Shown here: piece after piece, positions 1 through 6,744 of the stretch | How positions within the stretch are numbered: the stretch's first letter is position 1 | Layout: every line of letters begins with the position of its first letter | NCBI GenBank assembly: GCA_005879435.1 | Contig: VBKX01000215.1 | Span: 1-15,798 of the forward strand | DNA from: Deltaproteobacteria bacterium | GTDB taxonomy: Bacteria; Desulfobacterota; Binatia; UBA9968 | Direction of reading: 5' to 3' | Length of the DNA stretch: 15,798 nt | Position numbers and translations under genes: made by a program | Notes under the pieces: model-generated | What the model saw: the letters and a program-made list of their open reading frames with translations, nothing else | Told to the model about the DNA's origin: nothing | Databases searched by the model: none

Positions 1-658
1 CGAGCTGGGCCAGTAGTTCATGGCCCTCGCGCGGGCTTGGCCGTTGCTTGGCGAGCTCGCGCATGTACTTCAAGCCGCGTTCCTGTCCCATGATTTGCAG
101 CATGCCGGCAAACCACTCCGCCTTAGTCCCCTCCATCATCAACTTGCCTTTCCAGTCGGGATCGAGCAGGTCGTTATGAGTTTTCGGCAAGGCGCGCATA
201 GCGACGAGTCTAGAGTTATAGCCGGTCACGTAAGCATTGTAATAAATCGTCGTCCAAAATCCCTCCTCCTTGAACTCTTCGCGATAAAACGAATTAGCCT
301 GTGGCGTGTAACGCACCAATACGCCGCTGCGGTTCAATAGGTGCATGCTGAATTCCACGGTCTGAATGACGTCCGCAAGAGTTTTCTTTGCGCGCGCTTC
401 GGTCAGGACGCGCGTCAGGAGCTTTTCACTGCCGGTTCTGTTGAGTTTGACCTTGATGAACGGATGGCGCTTTTCAAATTCGCCGATCACGGCGTTGGCT
501 TCACTGAGATTCATCGACGCGTAGTAAACCACTTCGCCTTCGCGTTTTGCTGCGTCGATGCGGCGGTCATCCCCCGCCGCTCTGATGAAAGCCGGTCGCG
601 CTACGGCAACGAGCAGAACGACAAGGCAAAAATCCAGTCGAGTTTTTTGTCCGGCCAT
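1..658 (-). CDS. Extracellular solute-binding protein (family 1, iron/polyamine-like), 3' end beyond the window
   Basis: Reading the minus strand from an ATG at 658 gives an open frame of 219 codons to the left edge with no stop, so the C-terminus is missing. The protein starts with a signal peptide: a short basic head (MAGQKTR), a hydrophobic stretch (FCLVVLLVAVA) and a likely cleavage after AFIRAA near residue 28. The mature part opens with RIDAAKREGEVVYYASMN and continues with FEKRHPFIKVKLNRTGSE, typical of periplasmic binding proteins of the Fe3+/spermidine/putrescine type (family 1). A motif like LLDPDWKGKLMME further on matches the 'L.dP.wkGki' segment of these proteins. A purine-rich AGAGGGG sits about 8 bases before the ATG, and only 14 bases separate the gene from the upstream binding-protein gene, so the two are probably co-transcribed. 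No permease or ATPase is visible. The fold is recognised confidently; the ligand is not known. Confidence 0.8.
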   Translation of the reverse strand, partial: MAGQKTRLDFCLVVLLVAVARPAFIRAAGDDRRIDAAKREGEVVYYASMNLSEANAVIGEFEKRHPFIKVKLNRTGSEKLLTRVLTEARAKKTLADVIQTVEFSMHLLNRSGVLVRYTPQANSFYREEFKEEGFWTTIYYNAYVTGYNSRLVAMRALPKTHNDLLDPDWKGKLMMEGTKAEWFAGMLQIMGQERGLKYMRELAKQRPSPREGHELLAQL

Positions 659-672
659 GCGGGAAAGCCCCT

Positions 673-1599
673 CTACTTTGCCAACGAATCGATAAAGCCG
701 CTGTCTTCAAGCTCGCGAATGAAGCGGTCGTCGACGAATTTTGCGGCGCTGACACCGCGCGCCTCCGGCAACTCCTTGGCCATGAAATCGAGCAAAGTTT
801 GCAGCGAGGCGATGACCGGATAGGGTGCGCGCGGCATGCCGGGTTGTGTGAGATCATAGGTTTCTGCCGCGATGGTTCGATCGGTAATGCCGCTGTAATC
901 GGCCTGAACGTCGACAGTGAATTCACGGTCGGTGCGGTAACGGTGCATGCCTTCGACATAGGCTTTGACGAACTTGCGCGCGATCTCGGGGTTCTTTTCG
1001 ACATAGTCGCGCCGCGCGGCGATGCCGCCGAGCGCGTAGTTAAGACCGTATTCTGCGTAATCGATCAAATATTTGCAGCCATGCCGGATCGCGTCGATGC
1101 ACTCCGGCGGCGTGCCGACCACGACATCGACTTTACCGCTGAGCAGCGCTTCGAGCTCGGCTTCGGCGGTGTGAGATATAGGCTCTTCGCGCAGCCCCTT
1201 GATGCCCGCCGCGTCCAATTTTGCGATGACGAACTTAACCAGCATATCGCCAATGCCGCCGTCGCCGACCGTGCCGATTCTTTTTCCCGCCAGTTCCTCA
1301 CGGTTATTTAGACCAGGCCGGCCGACGACGAACTGCTGATTGATTCCACCGGTCAAGAAGACGACATCCGCCTCGCCCTTGAGATTTGCTCGTAAGGGCG
1401 CGGGCGCCGCCATGTTGCCGAACTGAATCTCGCCGTCCATTAAGCCGCGAACAACGCCCTTCGCGCCGCCCATGATCCGCGGTCGGTCGATTGCCAATCC
1501 GTGCTTGGCGAAAAACCCGGCTTTCCAAGTCACCATCATCGGTCCGGCACCTTGGCCGATCGTGGCGAAACCGGCGTTGAGGGGTATGAGCTCGGTCAT
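673..1599 (-). CDS. NMT1/SsuA-like substrate-binding protein without a signal peptide
   Basis: This gene codes for about 308 residues. The frame is open up to 1653, but the ATG at 1599 is the better start because a GGAGG lies 4 bases before it and the resulting protein begins directly with the domain (MTELIPLNAGFATIGQ). The segment VTWKAGFFAKHGLAID is the usual first helix of NMT1/THI5-like and SsuA/TauA-type binding proteins ('..a...GfF.k.GLdV'). It is followed by GEIQFGNMAAPAPLRA, GKRIGTVGDGGIGDMLVKF and SGKVDVVVGTPPECIDA, which fit the two-lobed periplasmic-binding fold. No hydrophobic leader exists in either start choice, so the protein would stay in the cytoplasm or use another export route. 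The adjacent leftward gene is a second binding protein. Such orphan pairs are common in some environmental lineages; the ligand cannot be inferred. Confidence 0.78.
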   Translation of the reverse strand: MTELIPLNAGFATIGQGAGPMMVTWKAGFFAKHGLAIDRPRIMGGAKGVVRGLMDGEIQFGNMAAPAPLRANLKGEADVVFLTGGINQQFVVGRPGLNNREELAGKRIGTVGDGGIGDMLVKFVIAKLDAAGIKGLREEPISHTAEAELEALLSGKVDVVVGTPPECIDAIRHGCKYLIDYAEYGLNYALGGIAARRDYVEKNPEIARKFVKAYVEGMHRYRTDREFTVDVQADYSGITDRTIAAETYDLTQPGMPRAPYPVIASLQTLLDFMAKELPEARGVSAAKFVDDRFIRELEDSGFIDSLAK

Positions 1600-1684
1600 C
1601 AATCCTCCGGTACAATCACGCTCACTTCGACCGTGTTGCCTAACTCCTATCACGCGATAGTGGTCTCACGTCAAGCACGCGTGA

Positions 1685-1713
1685 ACTATCCTACGGCAAA
1701 TTATTTCTGTGAA
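1685..1713 (-). promoter_or_regulatory. Possible sigma-70-type promoter for the binding-protein genes
   Basis: On the minus strand a TTCACA (1713-1708) is followed after 17 bases by GATAGT (1690-1685). These match the -35 and -10 consensus at five and four of six positions. The predicted start would lie near 1678, about 80 bases before the ATG at 1599. A short dyad (CTATC, four bases, GATAG; 1647-1660) lies downstream of it and could be an operator. The match is modest and is not the only possible choice in this AT-rich stretch. Confidence 0.3.
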
Positions 1714-1803
1714 ATTTGTGAATCGTAGTCGCGATGGCGCAGTTTCGTCAGCCCTTTGCGTATCGACAAAAGTGCCTATGAACTGAGGGTGTTTTCACTT
1801 CCG

Positions 1804-1831
1804 TTGACAAGTTCTAAATAGAGCACATAAT
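1804..1831 (+). promoter_or_regulatory. Strong sigma-70-like promoter upstream of the cyclase locus
   Basis: A perfect -35 hexamer TTGACA (1804-1809) is followed after 16 bases by CATAAT (1826-1831), five of six matches to the -10 consensus. Transcription would begin near 1838, giving a leader of about 210 bases before the ATG at 2051. A 5-base-pair hairpin (1844-1856) would form almost at the 5' end of the transcript. The motif is read directly from the sequence; activity is inferred. Confidence 0.6.
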
Positions 1832-2050
1832 TGATCTACAATTCACGCTTGGCGTGCGAAGATTTCTGCTAAATGAAGCACGACTTAGCGCATGCGCTTG
1901 GGTAGGGCGGGCGGTGCGATATGTCTCTGAGGGCTGAATTCAGCGTCAATTTTTGCCGCATTGCGCGTAACATTTTAGCGATCGGTACACATGGACCAAC
2001 TTAGGACAGCTAGATAAAGGACAAGAAAAGTTCGCCGATTTCTGAATTGA

Positions 2051-3610
2051 ATGAATAGGTTCTTGATCAAACTGCCGCTGCGGTTGATCGCGGAATGGCT
2101 CGTGATCGCCGGAGTTTATATTATCAGCGGGCAGATCACTCCCCACATTTCCATCCCGCAGGGCGGTGGAACTCCCTTATGGCCCCCTTCAGCCATTGCT
2201 CTAGCGGCTGGTTTAATTGTCGGCTACCGCGCCGGTGTCGGCGTCTGGTTGGGTTCTTTTCTTCTGAATTATCATTGGGTCTTTAGTCCGGCAGGACCGG
2301 CGGTTGCGGCGGCGCTGGCGACCGGCTCGACGGTCCAATTGCTCGTCGCAACGTCCCTGATTCGAAAATTTGTTCCCGACCTTTGCGTTCAAAACCAAGC
2401 ACAGGGTGATCTACGAACGCCGAGCACCGGACGCGATATACTTTTCTTCATTGGTTTTAGCGCGGTCAGTTCGCTGCTATCGCCGTCCGTTGCCGTGTTG
2501 AGCCTCAAGTACGCTGGCTTCCTTGGATGGAACGATCTGGCGCCGGTATGGGCGACTTGGTGGGTGAGCGATTACGCCGGTATTCTCACGCTGACGCCGT
2601 TATTGATGGTGATCGTTTTGACATGGCGCCAGCGGAACGTTGTGGAGCCTATTGTGTTTCCGCTCACCACCGTTTGGTTGGGACTCTCGCTCGTTGTTTC
2701 CTATATCGTCTGGCAAAATAAAACCCTCGCCGTGGTGGAGCGGTTGCGGCAGGACACGCAAGCAGTTGCGAGTCAGTTCGAGAGAGGCATCGAACACGCG
2801 GCGGAACAGATGCAGGCGGTCGAAGGCCTTCTGATCGCTTCCGAGAATATTAAGCATCAGGATTTTCAAAAGTTTGTTGCTCGGCTCGGCGCAGACGATA
2901 AATCGCGGCTTGTCTTTCAATGGGCGCCGCGAATCAAGCTCGAAGAGCGAGGTAAATTTGAAGCTCTGGCACGGCGGGATGGAATGCCGGAATTTACGGT
3001 TTTCGAGAGGACCGCCCTGGGCCAGCGGGTCACGGCGGAGAGCCGGCCGGAGTATTATCCGATTCTCTACAGCGAGCCTCATGGCGAATCCAAGGACGAT
3101 TTGGGACTGGACCTCGGTTCGATTCCAGACGCTTTGGCGGTGCTGAATTCGGTCCGCGACAGCGGTCGCTTGACGGCAGCACTCTCCACGCCGTCGCCGC
3201 CCAAGAAAAACCAACCACCGCAGGTTTTTCTCCACAATCCGGTCTACCAGAATCAAATGCACGACGGTTCGGTGGCGGTGCGCCGGGAGCATTTCCTCGG
3301 TTATATCCGGACCGAAATCCCGGTAACGACTTTTCTGACAACGTTTTTGGGTGCCGTCGCGCTGCGGCAACGCGAAGTTTATCTCTTTGATGTGACGGAT
3401 GAAGACGAGCCGTTGTTCTTAGCCGCTTCCGTGGTTTGGCCCGTGCCAGCGAACGAGTCTTTACCGGCGCTCAGCGCGCACAAATTGGCGCAGCTGCAAT
3501 CGTCTTCCAATCAAGCTTCGCAAACAGAGATCGGCGGACGCCAGCTTCTGTTTGTGGTGCGGCCCTCATCAAGCCAATCCTGGATCGAGGGAATATGGGA
3601 TGTGATCTGA
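2051..3610 (+). CDS. MASE1-CHASE sensor half of a split diguanylate cyclase
   Basis: This frame of 519 residues is an N-terminal membrane sensor. Residues about 10-200 form a MASE1 domain: several hydrophobic helices with the typical WPPSAIALA near residue 44. A further helix at about 203-221 is followed by a CHASE domain at about 265-440, with the characteristic FQWAPRI near 289 and extracytoplasmic ligand-sensing character. A TGA at 3608-3610 ends the frame just before the second membrane helix. After one more in-frame codon (ATC) the same reading frame continues from 3614 into PAS-PAS-GAF-GGDEF. An intact gene would give about 1208 residues with one normal architecture, so I read this as one gene broken by a single nonsense change or a base-call error. 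The ATG at 2051 follows an in-frame TGA at 2048-2050, so it is the first possible start; no clear Shine-Dalgarno sequence precedes it. The ligand is unknown. Confidence 0.8.
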   Translation: MNRFLIKLPLRLIAEWLVIAGVYIISGQITPHISIPQGGGTPLWPPSAIALAAGLIVGYRAGVGVWLGSFLLNYHWVFSPAGPAVAAALATGSTVQLLVATSLIRKFVPDLCVQNQAQGDLRTPSTGRDILFFIGFSAVSSLLSPSVAVLSLKYAGFLGWNDLAPVWATWWVSDYAGILTLTPLLMVIVLTWRQRNVVEPIVFPLTTVWLGLSLVVSYIVWQNKTLAVVERLRQDTQAVASQFERGIEHAAEQMQAVEGLLIASENIKHQDFQKFVARLGADDKSRLVFQWAPRIKLEERGKFEALARRDGMPEFTVFERTALGQRVTAESRPEYYPILYSEPHGESKDDLGLDLGSIPDALAVLNSVRDSGRLTAALSTPSPPKKNQPPQVFLHNPVYQNQMHDGSVAVRREHFLGYIRTEIPVTTFLTTFLGAVALRQREVYLFDVTDEDEPLFLAASVVWPVPANESLPALSAHKLAQLQSSSNQASQTEIGGRQLLFVVRPSSSQSWIEGIWDVI

Positions 3611-3613
3611 ATC

Positions 3614-5677
3614 ATGTTAATCGGCGGGCTGATCACCGCTGCGCTCATCGTTTATTTGAGAATGCGCGATCGCGCGCTGACTCAGATGCAAAATGCGGAA
3701 AAGCATTATCGTGAGCTTTTTGATTCTGCGCCGGCGATGTACGTCATCACGCGCGATGAAAAAGGCGTGCCGATTATTTCCGACTGTAACGCCTTATTTT
3801 TGAAGACTCTTAAATATGAACGCAAGGAAGTGATCGGCCATTCACTCGCCGAGTTCCACTCCCCAGAATCGCGGCTAAGATTGCTGAGCGAAAGTGGTTA
3901 TCGCGGCGCGATGGCAGGCAGAATCGTCTCGGGCGAACGCGAACTTGTTCGCAGCGACGGACGAATCATTCCGGTATTGTTGCGCGGCGATCCGATCGCC
4001 GATGACGAGGGCACGATCGTTGGTACCCGGGCCATGTACGTGGACAATCGCGAGCAGAAATCAGCCGAAGAACAGATGCGCTTGGTCGTTGAGTCGGCAC
4101 CGAACGGCATGCTCATGATCGACTCGAAAGGCACCATCACATTAGTCAACACAAGAGTCGAGCAATTGTTCGGTTATCGCCGGCACGATCTGCTCGGCAA
4201 ATCCGTCGAAATGTTGATTCCTCAACGCTTTCGCGGTTCCCTTCAGCGACTGCGCGAAGAATACTTCAGCGATCCCGATGCTCGCACCGTGGGCCGCGGA
4301 CAGGAAATTTTCGCCCTACGGATGGACGGCAGCGAACTTCCGGTCGAGATCGGCTTGAATCCGATCAATTCGTCGGGCGGGCTGCAAGTGCTGGCCTCTG
4401 TGTTGGACATCAGCGAGCGAAAATTGGTGGAAGAGGAAATCCGCGCGCTCAACGTTACCCTCGAACGTAGAGTGAAGCAGCGGACCGAGGAAATTGAAGC
4501 TTTGAACGCGACTTTGGAACAGCGCGTTATTGAACGGACAAAGGAACTTGAGACGGAAAACTCTCAGCGCCGATCCATCGAGAGTGAACTCCAACACGCC
4601 CATGACGAACTTCAGCGTTCGGTGCTGGAGTTGGAACGCCACAACCAGGAGATGCGTCTTGTCAGCGAGATGGTCGAGCTGCTCGAGTCTTGCCGTAGTG
4701 TGGACGAAGCCTATGAAATTATTATTCGGCGCCTGCCCCTCTTGCTGCACAGCACGAGTGGGGCGCTCTATATGATGAGGGCGTCGCGCAATTTCCTCGA
4801 TTACGTGGGTTGTTGGGGTGAACCGACTTGCGAGTTTGAAAAGACCTTTGATCCCGAAGACTGCTGGGCATTGCGGCGCAACAAGCCGCATGGAATGGAA
4901 TCCGAAGAGTCCGACCTTATTTGCAAACACGTCGAGGACGCCGAGAGTCCCGCCCATCCCTATCTGTGCCTACCCATGGTCGCCCACGGCGACATCATGG
5001 GATTACTCCACATTCGTTACACCCGTGAAAACGAAGTCGGAAGAAACATCACAGCCAACTCTGCGAAAGCGATATCGGAACAACTGTCTCTAATATTGGC
5101 AAATTTGCGTTTGAGGGAAACCCTCAAGAACCAAAGCATCCGCGACCCGCAAACGGGCTTGTTCAACCGTCGCTACATGGAGGATTCGCTGGACCGCGAA
5201 TTGAACCGCGCCGAGCGTTCGGGAAAACCTCTGGTGGTGGCGATGCTGGACCTCGATCATTTCAAAAATCTCAATGACAGATTCGGCCACAGCGCGGGCG
5301 ATGCCGTGTTGCAGGAATGGAGCAATATCTTAAAATCCAAATTCCGCGGCAGCGATATTGTCTGTCGATACGGCGGCGAAGAATTCGTCATTATCTTGCC
5401 CGAGATCGCCCCCGACGCCGCGCACCAGCGTTTGGATCAGCTCCGCGAAGACCTGCGACGGATGATCGTGCGCCAGGACGGCCAATCGATTGAAAGCGTC
5501 ACCGTATCGATCGGTATCGCTTACTACCCGGTCCATGGCCGCACGATGCTTGATTTATTGCATGTTGCGGACCAGGCGCTTTATCGCGCCAAGGAGATGG
5601 GGCGCAATTGCGCTGTGATGGCCTCCCAGGAGCCACGAGAAGAAGCTCGTTCGGATTGGTCCTTACGGACCTCTTGA
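3614..5677 (+). CDS. Diguanylate cyclase, PAS-PAS-GAF-GGDEF (output half of the split gene)
   Basis: This frame of 687 residues is in phase with the preceding sensor frame. It opens with a membrane helix (residues 1-15), then PAS 1 at about 28-150 (HYRELFDSAP), PAS 2 at about 155-270 (SAPNGMLMID to DISERK), a coiled coil at about 270-345 with two copies of a 'L..RV..RT.E' repeat, a GAF-like domain at about 350-500, and a GGDEF domain from 511 (DPQTGLFNRRY). The active loop is GGEEF at 587-591. An RGSD at 578-581, five residues before it, is the inhibitory I-site, so the enzyme should make cyclic di-GMP from two GTP and be inhibited by its product. If expressed alone, from an ATG four bases after the TGA, it would be a cyclase anchored by one helix and cut off from its CHASE sensor. 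The upstream sequence has only a weak ribosome site, so re-initiation is possible but unproven. No EAL domain is present. Confidence 0.85.
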   Translation: MLIGGLITAALIVYLRMRDRALTQMQNAEKHYRELFDSAPAMYVITRDEKGVPIISDCNALFLKTLKYERKEVIGHSLAEFHSPESRLRLLSESGYRGAMAGRIVSGERELVRSDGRIIPVLLRGDPIADDEGTIVGTRAMYVDNREQKSAEEQMRLVVESAPNGMLMIDSKGTITLVNTRVEQLFGYRRHDLLGKSVEMLIPQRFRGSLQRLREEYFSDPDARTVGRGQEIFALRMDGSELPVEIGLNPINSSGGLQVLASVLDISERKLVEEEIRALNVTLERRVKQRTEEIEALNATLEQRVIERTKELETENSQRRSIESELQHAHDELQRSVLELERHNQEMRLVSEMVELLESCRSVDEAYEIIIRRLPLLLHSTSGALYMMRASRNFLDYVGCWGEPTCEFEKTFDPEDCWALRRNKPHGMESEESDLICKHVEDAESPAHPYLCLPMVAHGDIMGLLHIRYTRENEVGRNITANSAKAISEQLSLILANLRLRETLKNQSIRDPQTGLFNRRYMEDSLDRELNRAERSGKPLVVAMLDLDHFKNLNDRFGHSAGDAVLQEWSNILKSKFRGSDIVCRYGGEEFVIILPEIAPDAAHQRLDQLREDLRRMIVRQDGQSIESVTVSIGIAYYPVHGRTMLDLLHVADQALYRAKEMGRNCAVMASQEPREEARSDWSLRTS

Positions 5678-5820
5678 AACGGTTGCTGCAATGCCGGCAC
5701 GGGTTGGCTGATTTACCGGATAAGCCATTGAGGCATTGTTTCGCTGTATTCGGAAAATCCGATCATCTAAGCTTTCGGAAAAACCTCCAGAGTGATTTTG
5801 GCACAGGCGCTAAAATCTCG

Positions 5821-5849
5821 TTGACAGCTATTCCCGCTCCACGTATATT
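5821..5849 (+). promoter_or_regulatory. Strong sigma-70-like promoter upstream of kdsB
   Basis: A perfect TTGACA (5821-5826) and TATATT (5844-5849, five of six matches) are separated by the optimal 17 bases. Transcription would start near 5856, about 105 bases before the kdsB ATG, and would drive the long rightward cluster. The complication is that an intrinsic-terminator-like hairpin begins at the very same place. Confidence 0.55.
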
Positions 5850-5855
5850 GGAATT

Positions 5856-5899
5856 CCGTGATGCGCTTTCCCCAAAAGCCATTGCGGTTTTTTATTTTT
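5856..5899 (+). terminator. Intrinsic terminator-like hairpin with U-tract in the kdsB leader
   Basis: CCGTGATG (5856-5863) pairs with CATTGCGG (5880-5887) through eight pairs, two of them G-U. Inside it, GCTTT (5865-5869) pairs with AAAGC (5875-5879) around a five-base loop. Six T, one A and five T follow directly (5888-5899), the pattern of a rho-independent terminator. It could simply end transcripts from the cyclase locus, whose stop lies about 180 bases upstream. Its start coincides with the predicted start from the promoter at 5821-5849, so it could also attenuate kdsB transcription. A second stem, TTGCGGT (5882-5888) with ACCGCAA (5907-5913), is mutually exclusive with the terminator arm. 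Confidence 0.6.
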
Positions 5900-5961
5900 C
5901 GGCAAGACCGCAAGCTTGAACGGTCGTTTCATCGTCGTCGCACCTCCGAATTCAACACCCG

Positions 5962-6735
5962 ATGAGCGTTGTGGCTATCATCCCGGCGCGCTATGGCTCG
6001 ACCCGCCTTCCGGGAAAGCCATTGGCTGCTATCGGTGGCAAACCGATGATCCAGCATGTTTATGAAAGCGTCTGCAAGGCGCGGGATTTGGATCGGGTCT
6101 TGGTTGCTACAGATGACCATCGTATTGAACGAGCTGTAATGAGCTTTGGCGGCGAGGTGATGATGACATCGAAGCATCACGCCAGCGGCACCGACCGGTT
6201 GGCGGAAGTGGCGCGCAAGGTCAAGGCGGATTGGTTGGTCAACGTACAAGGTGACCTGCCGTTTATTCATTCGGAAACGATTTCTCGGGCGGTGCGTCCC
6301 ATGCGGCGAAACCGGTCCCTGCCGATGGCTACGGTGTGCACGCCGATTTACGATGTCGCAGAATGGCGCGACCCTAATGTTGTCAAAGTTCTCAGCAATC
6401 GCGCTGGATTCGCGCTTTATTTTTCGCGCGCGCCGATTCCTTACGTTCGGAACAGCGTGATCGACCCGAACGGGCAAAAGTTGACGCGCGAGTCGAAGCG
6501 GCGCTTGTGGGGTTATCGACACTTGGGGGTGTACGTCTATCGGCGTGACTTTCTTTTTAAGTTTGCAGGCCTACGGCCAACTGAACTGGAAAGGATCGAG
6601 AGCCTGGAGCAGCTTCGGGCGCTCCAGAACGGTTACCTAATTTATGTCGCAAAGGTTGACGAGAGACCGGTCGAAGTCGATACCCGAGCGGATTTAAGAA
6701 AGGCTGAGCGTTATTTGAAACAGCAGCTTAACTGA
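5962..6735 (+). CDS. kdsB: 3-deoxy-manno-octulosonate cytidylyltransferase (CMP-KDO synthetase)
   Basis: KdsB joins KDO to CMP using CTP, releasing pyrophosphate, in the cytoplasm; CMP-KDO is the donor for the inner core of lipopolysaccharide. The 257 residues are a normal length. The N-terminal nucleotide-binding signature IPARYGSTRLPGKPL (7-21) is clear, followed by VATDD (48-52), SGTDRL (75-80), VNVQGD (93-98), and near the C-terminus VEVDTRADL with the expected metal-site Asp at about 240. One oddity is QGDLP at 96-100, where nearly all members I recall have QGDEP. No good Shine-Dalgarno sequence precedes the ATG. It heads the cluster, and its stop is 9 bases before pyrG, the CTP-supplying enzyme. 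Confidence 0.93.
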   Translation: MSVVAIIPARYGSTRLPGKPLAAIGGKPMIQHVYESVCKARDLDRVLVATDDHRIERAVMSFGGEVMMTSKHHASGTDRLAEVARKVKADWLVNVQGDLPFIHSETISRAVRPMRRNRSLPMATVCTPIYDVAEWRDPNVVKVLSNRAGFALYFSRAPIPYVRNSVIDPNGQKLTRESKRRLWGYRHLGVYVYRRDFLFKFAGLRPTELERIESLEQLRALQNGYLIYVAKVDERPVEVDTRADLRKAERYLKQQLN

Positions 6736-6744
6736 AAGGAAGCC

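Larger units (their letters stand above)
1600..2050. other. Divergent intergenic region
   Basis: This 451-base stretch lies between the leftward binding-protein genes and the rightward cyclase gene and contains no convincing coding region. It holds a candidate leftward promoter, a strong rightward promoter (1804-1831) and several dyads: CTATC/GATAG at 1647-1660, CACGC-TTG-GCGTG at 1844-1856, and two perfect 12-base palindromes, AGCGCATGCGCT at 1887-1898 and GCTGAATTCAGC at 1933-1944. The last three fall in the roughly 210-base leader expected from the rightward promoter. I see no tRNA and no recognisable riboswitch core. Confidence 0.6.

Noticed and set aside
341..1311. Plus-strand frames opposite the two binding-protein genes
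   Set aside because: They are shadows of minus-strand genes that have a clear signal peptide, ribosome sites and family motifs.
1838..2050. Cyclic di-GMP riboswitch ahead of the cyclase
   Set aside because: I could not find the conserved core motifs of the known classes; only simple dyads are present.
3608..3610. Selenocysteine or reassigned TGA in the cyclase
   Set aside because: No selenoprotein family is involved, no hairpin of the expected kind was seen just after the TGA, and TGA ends several other genes in this window.
5658..5671. GGTCC-TTAC-GGACC hairpin at the end of the cyclase gene as a terminator
   Set aside because: It lies inside the coding region and is not followed by a T-run; the hairpin at 5856-5899 is a far better candidate.
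5608..5919. Open frame of 103 codons over the end of the cyclase gene and the kdsB leader
   Set aside because: It overlaps the GGDEF gene in another phase, has no recognisable domain, and runs through the promoter and terminator signals.
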